Source: Petrosia ficiformis
Lineage: Eukaryota; Porifera; Demospongiae; Haplosclerida; Petrosiidae
Length of the DNA stretch: 64,000 bases
NCBI GenBank assembly: GCA_947044365.1
Contig: OX345647.1
Coordinates: 223,501-287,500, forward strand
Direction of reading: 5' to 3'
Notes under the pieces: model-generated
What the model saw: the letters and a program-made list of their open reading frames with translations, nothing else
Databases searched by the model: none
What the model was told of the DNA's origin: nothing
Part shown: positions 1 to 12,253 of the stretch, in pieces
Position numbering within the stretch: position 1 is the first letter of the stretch
Layout of the letters: every line of letters begins with the position of its first letter
Position numbers and translations under genes: made by a program

Positions 1-39
1 AAACATGAAGTGAACTTTTGATATCTATCTGTATCTATA

Positions 40-1600
40 TATCTATCAATCAATACATCTATCCATCCATCAATACATCTATTCATCCATCAATGCATCT
101 ATCCATCTATCAATGCATCTATCCATCTATCAATGCATCTATCCATCTATCAATACATCTATCCATCTATCAATGCATCTATCCATCTATCAATGCATCT
201 ATCCATCTATCAATGCATCTATCCATCTATCAATGCATCTATTCATCCATCAATGCATCTATCCATCTATCAATACATCTATCCATTTATCAATACATCT
301 ATCCACCTATCAATACATCTATCCATCTATCAATACATCTATCCATCTATCATTACATCTATCCATCTATCAATACATCTATTCATCCATCAATGCATCT
401 ATCCATCTATCAATGCATCTATCCATCTATCAATGCATCTATCCATCTATCAATGCATCTATCCATCTATCAATACATCTATCCATCTATCAATGCATCT
501 ATCCATCTATCAATGCATCTATCCATCTATCAATGCATCTATTCATCCATCAATGCATCTATCCATCTATCAATACATCTATCCATTTATCAATACATCT
601 ATCCACCTATCAATACATCTATCCATCTATCAATACATCTATCCATCTATCATTACATCTATCCATCTATCAATACATCTATTCATCCATCAATGCATCT
701 ATCAATGCATATATCCATCATTCTATCATTACATCTATCCATCTATCAATACATCTATTCATCCATCAATGCATCTATCAATGCATATATCCATCATTCT
801 ATCATTGCATCTATCCATCTATCGATACATCTATCCATCTATCAATGCATCTATCCATCTATCAATGCATCTATTCATCCATCAATGCATCTATCCATCT
901 ATCAATACATCTATCCATCTATCAATGCATCTATCCATCTATCAATACATCTATCCACCTATCAATACATCTATCCATCTATCAATACATCTATCCATCT
1001 ATCATTACATCTATCCATCCATCAACACATCTATTCATCCATCAATGCATCTATCAATGCATATATCCATCATTCTATCATTACATCTATCCATCTATCG
1101 ATACATCTATCCGCCTATCAATGCATCTATCCATCCATCAATACATCTATTCATCCATCAATGCATCTATAAATGCATATATCCATCATTCTATCATTAC
1201 ATCTATCCATCTATCAATGCATCTATCCATCTATCAATGCATCTATCCATCCATCAATACATCTATTCATCTATCAATGCATCTATTCATCCATCAATGC
1301 ATCTATCCATCCATCAATACATCTATTCATCCATCAATGCATCTATAAATGCATATATCCATCATTCTATCGTTACATCTATCCATCTATCGATACATCT
1401 ATCCATCTATCAATGCATCTATCCATCTATCAATGCATCTATCCATCTATCAATGCATCTATTCATCCATCAATGCATCTATCAATGCATCTATCAATGC
1501 ATCTATCCATCTATCAATGCATATATCCATCATCTATCAATGGATCTATCTGTTCATCTATTGATGGTGCATCTGTCCATACATCTATTTATCCATTTAT
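40..1600. repeat. 20-bp minisatellite with 300-bp higher-order copy
   Basis: The stretch is built from a 20-base unit of the form ATCCATCTATCAATGCATCT with scattered C/T and A/G variants. The block at about 181-400 recurs at about 481-700, which indicates a 300-bp higher-order duplication. The unit length is not a multiple of three and no frame meets a stop for hundreds of bases, so long Ser/Ile/His/Tyr-rich reading frames appear in all three forward frames. They are treated as artefacts. From about 1600 to 1905 I see only AT-rich sequence without a gene. Confidence 0.95.
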
Positions 1601-1905
1601 TGATACATATTATGATAGTATATCTATCTATCCATACATACAACTGTTTATCTGTTAATCTTTTAGTTTCCAAAGACCACAGCTACATACATAAAGATTA
1701 TAATATTAAGTGGATTTGATAACTTCATATCAATACACTCAATAATAGTAACTGGAACTACTGTCAAATGACGAGTGGATGAACCAATTAATAGTTAATT
1801 AACCAGTTAATTATGTATTTTTGGATTACAAGAGCAATATTTTATTAAACATTTGTTTGTACAGTTATACTTGTATTGGGAGAGTTAATTAGGTGTGGGT
1901 GTGGT

Positions 1906-4804
1906 TTAGTAGTCATGTGATACAAATACACTCCCTAGTTTCAATATGGGATATCGTTTCTGATTGTTCAACATGTCAATAAATATCACATTGCCAATTG
2001 CCTGTAATAATAATGAATAATGAATAATTAATGAGACACACCCCTTTTAATACATATATAATTACTTGTATTCCTGGTAGAATGGGTAGTAAATTCAATG
2101 TTATATCCAGACATTCTTGGGGTCCCAACTCCTGCAGGGTCTGGAATTAACAAAATCCTTTCAAAGGGCCCAAAGATATTTATAAACAATACCTCATTAG
2201 TAATTCCACACCAAAGGGTACCAGCACCGGGTTGTCTCTCTAACTGATATCGTAATCTCATTTCACGATTTCTAAAACACAATTATAAATATGATATATA
2301 GTATTAATTATTTCACTTACGTGTTATTAGATAATGTAATACTAATAGGGAATTGTCTTTCTAGTTGTACTATACCAGGTGACTCGCTTAATGTAACTTG
2401 TAATTCATGAGGTGGAGGTATCTATGAGAATAGGTTAAGAGTAATATGTGGAGTTCGTTATTAAGTGAAGATATGCTATAAATTATATTTATAATGTTCT
2501 TTATAGTGCGGTGTCTATCACTTGACATTTCTAGTGGGTATGGTTGCAGGGTAGCTATGAATTATGGATTCTTTATCATGCTGTTAATGTAATCATGTGA
2601 CTAGTATATTAAAATGTGATTGGTTCAATGTCATGTGATATACACTAACTAACTATAATAGACACTGTTGAACTATATACAAGTATAATTAAACTAAAAT
2701 TATTATCTTACTACGTACCACAGCTTTTAGTTGACCTGTCTGTATTCTACCTCTCTCTCCAAATCTTCCTCTCCATACTATATCCATTTTACCAACTGAT
2801 ACACTAACTGCCTGTTGAGAAAATAAATTCATTTATATTGGACTGGACCCCATTCTCACTCACTCTAGTTCCGGCTCCTGACTGATGTACAGGTATTTGA
2901 GGGGTAATATGAAATAAATATTGTCTGTTAGTATGTGGAGAGAATATATCATCTTTACCAAATACTGAACATCTAATAAAAATAAGAAAAATGTACAAGA
3001 TATGTATGTATGTATGGATGTATGTATGTATGTATGTATGGATGTATGGATGGATGGATGGATGGATGGATGGATGGAGGGAAGGATGGATGGATGGATG
3101 GATGGAGGGAGGGATGGATGGATGGATGGATGGATAGATGGATGGATGGATGGATAGATTGATAAACGAATAGATGTACTCACCCTTCTGTAGTAGTATT
3201 AAGATCAACAGATATGAATCCAGCTGCTGGATCAAATGAAACTACATCCAGAAACACAGAATGTGGCATTACATTCTGTATCTGTACAGTTAATAGAACA
3301 TTATTCTATTTGAAAAAACAAAATAATTATATAATATAATGTAGAATATATAATTATATACCTCTACCATCTGAAAATCTGGTCTAACTTCCAATGGTTT
3401 ACTAACCTGTAATGGTAAATATATATTAATAACTATTAATGATTATTAATAACTATTAATAACTACTAATAATTATAATTAATAATAATTAATAACTATT
3501 AATAAATATTAATAACTACTAATAACTACTAATTAATAACTATAATAATTATTAATAACTATATATTAATAACTATTAATAATTAATAATAATTAATAAC
3601 TATTAATAACTATTAATATATAACTATTATCTATTAATAACTATTAATAATTATTAAAAACTATTAATTATTGACTATTAATAACTATTAATAATAGTTA
3701 ATAATTATTAATAATTATAAATAACTATTAATAACTATTGATATATAACTATTAATAACTATTAATAATAGTTAATAATTATTAATAACTATTGATAACT
3801 ATTACTAATTAAATAACTATTAATAACTATTAATAACTATTCTTACATTAAATTGTTGTAGTCTTCTTAATAATTTCTCTTCTCCACTCGGTAAAGTGTA
3901 GCTCACAGTACAAACTAAACTAAAGGAAGAATGATCTATCTATTTATGTATCTATCTATTTATCTCTCTATCTATCTATCTATCTATCTATCTGTCTGTT
4001 CACACTTACTTGTGTTCTCCCATATCTTTCACATCATGATTTAAAATACGATCTATTCTTTCATTTGGTGACATTATAGAAAGAGGTGGAGTTTGATGTA
4101 GTAATACACGATTATGAGATGATGTTACCACTTCAACCTGAAAAATATTATATATCAATTCATCAATACATCCATCCATTCAGTCATCTATTCATTCATG
4201 CGTCCATTCATGCATACATCGAACCATCCATCTATTCATTAATTCATCCATTCATTCATCTATTCATCTATCCATTCATTCATCCATCCTTCATCTATCT
4301 ATCTATCTATCTATCTATTGGCTTGCCTTCAATACAACATCATTAACAGGTTCATGAATATCATTACATAAAGATACATAAACACGATATGTCTCTCCAA
4401 GAAATATCTGATTACCCTTGCCTGGACTAGAAGAGAGAAATTAATTACTGTTAATACAGGTAGGGTATTACTCACGTATTAATTAAAGGTAATTCCAACA
4501 TACTACTAATGGGGAGTCCAGGAAGAGTGGGCGTGGCTGTAGCATCTTTATTAAATTCCGCTTCTAACACTCGACCTGGTAATCTGATGTGACTTACAGA
4601 CAAACATACATATATCGGTACTAACCCAAATGATCCCATTGTTCTCCCATAGATATAGGTGTGGTCATTAAATTAGGTTTTGATAGTCGTGTCACTATAG
4701 TAGTATAGATATAGTTTGCATTTAATCACGTGATCTATACAAGACAGTGACTCACCTGTTAGTCCTAAGGCATGTTCCTGTACTTGCAAATGGGGGACAT
4801 CCAT
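1906..4804 (-). CDS. TRAPPC13: Trafficking protein particle complex subunit 13
   Basis: Fourteen exons reconstruct a 409-residue protein, close to the 417 residues of human TRAPPC13: 4804-4756, 4694-4626, 4575-4476, 4426-4327, 4137-4010, 3919-3847, 3406-3362, 3305-3184, 2972-2864, 2811-2719, 2421-2321, 2271-2193, 2131-2066, 2001-1906. TRAPPC13 belongs to TRAPP complexes that act in ER-Golgi traffic and autophagy. Diagnostic segments are FLGET in exon 4, [12 protein letters not shown] in exon 5, [10 protein letters not shown] in exon 7 and [21 protein letters not shown] in part of exon 10. The start is the ATG of MDVPHLQ, aligned with the family N-terminus. The intron after exon 4 seems to use a GC donor. 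The gene is divergent from OXCT1 with 90 bases between start codons. Introns hold TATG/GGAT and AT-rich repeats. Confidence 0.9.
3001..3172. repeat. TATG/GGAT tetranucleotide repeat in TRAPPC13 intron
   Basis: Blocks of TATG pass into GGAT with GGAGG interruptions. The repeat lies in the intron between exons 8 and 9 of TRAPPC13 and creates poly-Ser/Ile/His/Pro frames on the minus strand that are not coding. Confidence 0.9.
3420..3845. repeat. AT-rich TAATAACTATTAA satellite-like intron
   Basis: This 426-base stretch in the TRAPPC13 intron between exons 6 and 7 is almost purely variants of TAATAACTATTAA. No coding or RNA feature is visible in it. Confidence 0.85.
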
Positions 4805-4894
4805 AAGGATCCAGTAGCTTCATAAGATGGACGTAGTCTAGTATATAATTAAGTGGGTGTGGCTCACATACTAATTGTCAGTAATTGATAAACA
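4805..4894. promoter_or_regulatory. Bidirectional promoter gap TRAPPC13/OXCT1
   Basis: Only 90 bases separate the two divergent start codons, so both promoters must share or overlap this interval and the first exons. No TATA box placed convincingly for either gene was recognised. The assignment rests on geometry. Confidence 0.5.
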
Positions 4895-7800
4895 ATGGCT
4901 ACTATTTGTAAACGTTTCTGCAGGGAAAGAGCTACTTTACAAGCTACTAAAAGTATTTTTGGAGTCCTAGGAGTTACCCAGGTACTCAATGACTTTTGAT
5001 TTATATCTGATCCTCTCTTTTGATATATAATCATATGTTATTATATTTTATAATGTAGTATCGAGGTTTGTCATTGAGTGCCATCCAAAATGTAGAAATA
5101 TGTAAAACTTCATCGGAAGCTGTTAGAGATATTATTGATGGATCAAAACTACTAGTGGGAGGTGAGATTGGATCAAGCATAAAGAACGGCATCTCGAGAG
5201 GGCGTGTCCTTGATCCTAAAGTCTCTTGTCATTGAAGTTATAATCTGTATCATGTACCATGCCTACTCGAGGTGCCGTTCTTTACACCTGATCCATGAGA
5301 TTAATTAAACTTCCTATATATTTATTATCTGCTCCTCATTCAGGATTCGGATTATGTGGTATACCAGAGAATTTAATAAGAGCATTGAAAATAAAAGAAG
5401 TGAAAGATTTAACAGTTGTTAGTAATAACGTTGGGTTAGTATAATACATATCCTTATAATAATTACTATATCAATACTAGTGATACTCTGATAAAGGATT
5501 TATTATAATGACTTTATATATGTATCTGTTGATTACCGATACCGATGCGATATTATATCTATTTACTGGTTCTTTAAATGAAAAGGAAGTTTTTCTATGA
5601 TGTGTATCACAGAAGCTTTAAATGGCATTATAATCACAAGAAATGACATTATTAATACATGTTACAATATCAGTTACATCACTAAAACCAATACTATAAA
5701 TAATGACTAATAGTGACTGATACCAGTTACCAGTCTGAATATCAGTGCATTATAATACCATCATTACTAGCTGTATGCATATATATAATATATAATGTAT
5801 TGTACTGACTTGTGAAGTTACTGATTATCATCTTCTTTCATACACTTTAGCACTGGGAAAATTAATCGTTATGATGATCCTTATCATGGTCTTGGTATTC
5901 TAGCACAATCTCATCAAATTAAGAAGATGATAGCTTCTTTTGTTGGAGGAAATAAAGAATTAGAACGCCAGTTTCTTGCAGGCGAATTAGAATTAGAACT
6001 CACACCTCAAGGTACACTTGCAGAGCGTATAAGAGCTGGAGGAGCTGGAATTCCAGCATTCTATACTCCTACTGCATACGGTACCTTGATTCATAAGGGC
6101 GGAGCTCCAGTAAAATATAATAAAAAAGGAGAAATAGAAATTTCAAGCAAATCAAAAGAGGTATGTTTTAGTAAAGAGTCACCTGTTAGCATTTAAAATT
6201 AATTTTCACTCCATGTACTTGCTGTCCTCCTCTCTGGTCTCCTTCTCCTCTTCCTGAAGTCTCGTTCCTTTGATGGTTGTAATTACATCATGGAAGAAGC
6301 TATTACTGGTGACTTCTCTCTTATTAAAGCACGGAAGGCAGATAGAGCTGGTAATCTCGTGTTCAATAAAACAGCAAGAAATTTTAATGTTCCAATGGCC
6401 AAAGCTAGTCCAATAACTATAGCAGAGGTCTTCTTTTATATGTATCTATTATCAATCCTCTAACTTTGTCTTGATTTTATTTTTAAAAGGTGGAAGAGAT
6501 CGTAGATGTAGGTACATTTGAGCCTGAAGATATTCATTTACCTGGTATATATGTGGACCGGATAGTATGTGGAGAAGTATATAACAAAGTAATTGAGGTA
6601 ACTAAAATATCTACCCCTATCTTCTAATCCTCTCTGAACTGTTTCTTGGTATCCAGAATATTGTTCGGAAACAAGAACCCTCAACAAGTACTGGATCTGT
6701 TATGAGAGAAAAGATTGTTAAGAGAGCTGCTTTGGAATTTAAAAATGGAATGTATGGTATGCTTTAATTAGTATATACTGTATTGTTGTTTACATCCTGA
6801 ACTCCATACCAGTTAATTTGGGAATTGGGATGCCAATGTCAGCCAGTAATTACATTCCTAAAGATATTAAAGTTGTTTTACAAAGTGAAAATGGAGTATT
6901 AGGACTGGTATGTTTATAAATACATGTATTAATATTAGCAGAGTGTTTCAATATTATAGGGCCCTTATCCTGAAGAAGATGAAAAATTGGATGCTGATCT
7001 AATTAATGCAGGGAAAGAAGCAGTGACAGTAATGCCAGGAGCATCATATTTCTCAAGTGATGAATCATTTGCTATGATAAGAGGGTGAATACTTTGTCAT
7101 CTCTTCTCTTTATCCTGTTATAATCCTCCTCTTTATATATTCTCATAGAGGTCATATTGATCTCACTATACTTGGAGCTATGCAAGTATCTAAATACGGG
7201 GATCTTGCTAACTGGTTGATACCGGTCAGTGTTTCACATGGAGATATGTACAAGTTTATATATTAATATAGATGTGTCTATGTGTATTAATAATTATGCA
7301 CACAATATTTTATGGGAATATCATATGTATAATATACATGTTACCATAGTAACTTATGTATAAATGTGACATGTATTATGGATAATAACAGTGTACATGT
7401 ACATGTTACCATGGTGATATAGGGTAAGATGGTAAAGGGAATGGGTGGAGCTATGGATCTGGTAGCTAGTAAAGGAACAAAGGTAGTGATTACTATGGAA
7501 CATACAACAAAGGTATTATTATTATATGATATAAAACTAATCAGTGATATATTATTTGTTATTATAGGATGGTAGTCATAAGATATTAGATGAATGTAGT
7601 CTACCATTAACAGGAAAGAACTGTGTGGATTGTATTATTACTGAAATGGTATGTGTACATATGTACAAACAGACATGTGATTATGTATGTACATGTTGTG
7701 TTTAGGGTGTGTTTAATATTGATATAGAGAAGGGTCTGATACTTGTTGAAATTTCGAAAGGGGTCACTATAGATGATATAAAACAAGCAACAGGTTGTTC

Positions 7801-7920
7801 ATTTGAAGTGAGTTATTATTAACATTTATACTTTATGATAGGGTGTGTGTGTGTGTGTTTATATAATGAATTTCCTTTTAACATCAGGTCACTTCATCAC
7901 TGAAAGAAATTGACTTATAA
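4895..7920 (+). CDS. OXCT1: Succinyl-CoA:3-ketoacid CoA transferase, mitochondrial
   Basis: Fourteen exons give 522 residues (human OXCT1 has 520): 4895-4981, 5059-5161, 5344-5434, 5851-6160, 6260-6427, 6490-6597, 6657-6756, 6813-6907, 6960-7084, 7149-7224, 7423-7512, 7568-7648, 7706-7807, 7888-7920. The enzyme moves CoA from succinyl-CoA to acetoacetate in the mitochondrial matrix, the activation step of ketone-body use. The N-terminus is Arg/Lys-rich with few acidic residues, as expected for a targeting peptide. Visible family motifs are [36 protein letters not shown] and [13 protein letters not shown]; the last carries the catalytic glutamate in [16 protein letters not shown] and the short last exon close the protein. 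The stop is only 152 bases before the start codon of receptor R1, and exons 11-14 were copied downstream with the receptors. Confidence 0.95.
5170..5294. mobile_element. MITE-like element with 29-bp inverted ends
   Basis: The ends 5170-5198 and 5266-5294 are inverted repeats matching at 25 of 29 positions, starting GGATCA and ending TGATCC. They are flanked by GTGAGATT (5162-5169) and ATGAGATT (5295-5302), an 8-base direct repeat with one mismatch that looks like a target-site duplication. The left flank is also the splice donor region of OXCT1 exon 2. No coding capacity is present, so this is probably a non-autonomous DNA transposon. Confidence 0.65.
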
Positions 7921-8072
7921 GACATTATTATCTATGAATATATAATATATAATTATGTTGTGTAGTATAATCATTATGAATTTAGTTATAATAGTTATAA
8001 TAATTGAGTTGTTTTGATTAGTGATTTGGGACTGTTATTTTAGTGGAGGAGTATCACGATTTCTTGTTCAAG

Positions 8073-11000
8073 ATGAATATATCATCAGTATTATATACAA
8101 TAGTACTAGTAGTATGTTCATTATCAGGAATACAAGGACAACTTAGAATTGACCCAACAGAAGAAGAAGGTAAATCTTTATGAAGTTGTTATGTATTACA
8201 TTCTCAATACTATATTATTATAGTTGTACATTTGTGGGCTGAGTATCTTGAAATAATATTACCAGACTACTATATGATTACATCTCAACAATTCCCTGAT
8301 ACTGAGAAGGATAGTGATGGTGATAGATTTATTGAGGGTATTTGGTGTCTGCATTATATGTCCAACACCTATGGAACCTTTTACTATCCTAATGGTACTG
8401 AAGTTGTAGTATACACCGGAACATTTAGTAATAATGAGGCAACAAATGATTACACTGGACCAGACCCAATATTTCAGACTAATGAACAGCTCAATGAACA
8501 GTTCACACATACTGTATTGTTGAAAGATGAAGATTCAACAACACCAATAACATCAGATTATGAGGGTCTCTACAAATGTATCATTGATGATAGAACACTA
8601 GTAGTAGGAGTGTATAATACCAGTACATACAATGATAATAGTGAGTTAATGATGAGTTGTGTAGTAATAGTATATAATATATCACTTCATTTTATAGCTG
8701 GTCCTAAAGCAGGAGACATGTCATTATCCCTGATCTCCACACCAAGATATGTTGATCCTCCAGTATTCAACCTGATCTTCACTGTAACAGATGGACCTCC
8801 TACTGATGTCACATGTAGAGGACCAAACTCATTTAGTATTGATGAAACAAGTGATGACTTGTCTCGTGAGGTAGTGAGTGTTGGTATGGCTACACTGGTG
8901 ACAGTGACAGTGAGGATGAGAGAGGAAGGTGACTATAAGTGTACTGTCTTTAATGCCAGAGTAGAGGATGGTACTATTAATGGTGTCCTTGCTACTAATA
9001 GCAGTTCATCATTAAGTGTATCAGGTTAGTGGAAAAGTAATAATTAAATGTGACCATCCATGAGAATCCCAAAGAATTGACATGAAATATGAGAGTCAGA
9101 TTTAGAATACCAGACATATGCTCTATACATAGATAAGTATAGGCGAAAGTGATTTGGAGATAATTAAAAAGACCATTAACTAATTTAAGTATTTTGACAT
9201 AAATATTTCATTGTATAGTTTATATAGTCAGTATAATTATACTTATTATAACTATCACTACAAAAATAACATAATTCTATTAAAATAACTAATATAGTGG
9301 ATTTAGAGGATGATTGTGTAACAAACATAAATACATTTGATTAATTACATACTTTATATGTTAGCTAGTGTTAATAATTATTGGTCTTACTGATATTCTG
9401 TTTCTTGTATATTCATATTATTATATATTTAATGCATGACTTATTAAACTCTTAACATTTCTATTTTTGAAGATAATTAAACTCAATTATAATAAAACTA
9501 GATTAAATGTCTCACTATGGACATACAAGTGGTTTAAATGTATTTATACACATTGGTACTGCTTTGGTAACACTTTTTATAACAAAACTCTCACATTATA
9601 TATTTGACTTAACTTTTATATGTGATCACATCATTATTTTTATATAATTACACAGTTTCTGCTACCCCCACTCTCACACCAACAAGACTGGGTTCAGGTC
9701 TGGATCATGTACAACTCTCCTGGACAGGATCATCACCTGGATATGAGGTGTTCTATTCTCTCAGTGGTAGTGATGATATTCAGAGTTTAGTAAACACCAC
9801 TGATACAACATACGATGTGACATCAGGACTCAATCATAGTGAAACATATGAGTTCTTTGTGGTATCATATGGTAATGATGGTACTCCTGTACTACCCAGT
9901 GTTAATAGTAGTATTGAGAGTGTGACATTAAGTAAGTGACAGTAAACATCTTTTGTATTATAATCACTATATTACTGATTCCCTTCAGCACTACCATCAG
10001 TGAGTGACCTCACAGCTACTTCTACTAGTAACACTATTACTCTGACATGGACTGAACCTGATCCAATCCCTTCTAATGGTTACAGTATAACACGTCAGTG
10101 TCGTAGACTATGTGAAGTATCATCTGATAGTACTATGCAAAAGACCTCTGCTTCATCACCACTTGTGTTCACAGATGTTAGTCCTGATAGTTACTGTAAT
10201 ATCTCATTATTCATTGGACTATTTGGTATTGATACTATTGGATTTGATAGTGGTTATATTGTTATCACACTTCCTTTTGGTTAGTTTGACTAATGACATT
10301 ATGAATTTTATCCATTCTGATATTTCTTTCTCAGAACCTACTTCTTCTCCAGAGAACATAATCTTCTCATCAGTTGAGGCTAGGTCCTTCAATATCTCAT
10401 GGGATGAGGTACCTTGTTCTGGACAGAATGGACCCATCACTGGATACTTACTCTACTACACAAACACAATATTCTCTGACACTATCAACATCACTGGAGG
10501 AGAGAACAGAGCATACACTCTCACTGAACTGAGACCATATACCAACTACACTGTGACAGTGTCGGCATACAATGATGCTGGAACTGGACCAACAAGTGAT
10601 AATAGAATACAGCAGACAGAACAAGCTGGTCAGTTAGTATATTCATTACTAGTTCATGTTTCATATGATGTTTGTGTCTCTCAGAACCTGGTGTGGTGTC
10701 AAACCTAATGTTAAGTGGATCAGATGTAGATCAGATCAGTATCACATGGAATCAGCCCTCTATGCCTAATGGTATCATCATTGTGTATGAAATACGTTAT
10801 AGAAAGTCTGACAACAGTGATTCATTTATATATGTGAATGGTACAACAAACACTCAACACATAATAGATGGACTAATACCAAACACAAGTTATACAGTTG
10901 GTGTGAGAGCATACACTATTGCTGGTCCAGGAGAATGGATAGATGAAACAGCTATGACATCTGATATACGTAAGAGTTTATAATATTTATAAAGCTGTAT

Positions 11001-12050
11001 GTTATCTCTTTTGTCTTCATAGCTATGGTTCAGAACTTTCAAGTCACTCGTATTAGTGATACTACAGCTAGAGCAACATGGGATCGAATAGAATCTGATG
11101 CTGTAGACAGATATACAGTATATTACTATAGTACTAGTGAAGTGAAGAGACAGGTTGATTCAGGATCAGAAAACTTCCCAGCTAGTGTTTCAGAGGGAGT
11201 AATAGATGAACTAGACCCAAACCTGGAATATATATTCTCTATAACAGTAACATTTATATTAGGAGGTATAGAGTATGAGGGAATGCAAATAGTCCCAATT
11301 GTACCATCAGGTAATGTTTGATGTTTATGTATTTATGGTTTTCATTCCTTCTACTCATTATTATCTTTTTACTAGAAATGACTGTCTCTTCATTTTTCAC
11401 CTTTTCTCCTGTAGTAACAAGTAAATCTCATATCAATATGATACATGTAATATTTTATTTATATATACAGCAACACAAACAAGCAGTGTGGATTCCAATA
11501 CTGGTCTTATAATAGGCATATCACTTTTGGGTTGTATATTATGTATAGTAGTAATATGTGTGACTGTTATTATTATTATATTGATATACAAAAAGAGAGT
11601 AACAAAATCAAAACAGGATTACATGAGGTATGGCTGCCATACGTACCATATTCTCTCATTTAATTATTATTATAATTAGTACTGATAATATTCAGACAAA
11701 GAAGAGTACAGCCTATGGAGTAGTTGAACATGACAAGAAATGGTAATATATAATAAATATTATAATTATAATTATTATATTATAATTTTATAATAGTGAT
11801 GATGATATTGAAATGAAGATTAGTGAAGCATATGGGATGGTTGATCAGAAGTCACATGACACATCTCAGTAAGTAACATGAAACTATATATAAATAAAAT
11901 ATTCAATAACAATATTGTGGGTACTATTTCAATAGAACATATGAAGAGATCACTACTACAGAATATGAAATGCCAGTCAATACAACAGATGTACTTATAA
12001 CATCATCTCATGTTGAAAATACTTACGAAACAGTACAAAATTTGACGTGA
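8073..12050 (+). CDS. Receptor R1: Ig-Ig-(FN3)x5 type I membrane protein
   Basis: Thirteen exons give 908 residues: 8073-8169, 8224-8640, 8698-9024, 9656-9931, 9989-10279, 10335-10628, 10685-10969, 11023-11310, 11376-11420, 11471-11627, 11680-11742, 11797-11868, 11936-12050. Residues 1-22 are a signal peptide (MNISSVLY..., hydrophobic core LVVCSL). Ig domain 1 (about 33-170) has Cys in GIWCLHY and the DYEGLYKC motif. Ig 2 (about 180-275) has VTCRGPNS and EGDYKC. One exon each encodes five FN3 domains (about 281-758). A Ser/Thr/Phe stalk (15 aa) precedes an uncharged membrane segment rich in Ile/Val/Cys (about 785-811) followed by YKKR. The tail of about 95 residues has YGVV, YGMV, YEEI, YEMP and YETV. 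Ligand and function are not known. It looks like an adhesion or recognition receptor signalling through its own tail. All domain-exon borders are phase 1. Confidence 0.85.
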
Positions 12051-12253
12051 AGTATTTTGACTGTTATGAAAACACAATAATTATGAAACTGATGTTTAGC
12101 TTATCAACTTTCCACAAAAACATATACATCCCTTTATATACGTATGCATGCATTCACACATAGTAAGTATAACAGTATCAATAGAATTAATAACACTATT
12201 AAAATTACTTTCTGTTTTTCATATCACTTGTAATAATAAGAATACGTTATCAA

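Noticed and set aside
18..1719. Long overlapping frames of Ser/Ile/His/Tyr repeats (up to 528 codons)
   Set aside because: They arise from a stop-free 20-bp repeat read in all three frames. There is no domain, codon bias or splice structure.
2028..2282. Single 84-codon minus-strand frame at the TRAPPC13 3' end
   Set aside because: It reads through a real intron. Splicing at 2193 and 2131 moves to the frame that matches the family C-terminus.
11318..11512. Short hydrophobic forward frames after FN3-5 of R1 and R3
   Set aside because: They span an intron, the stalk exon in the wrong frame and part of the membrane exon. The spliced reading in phase 1 explains the region.
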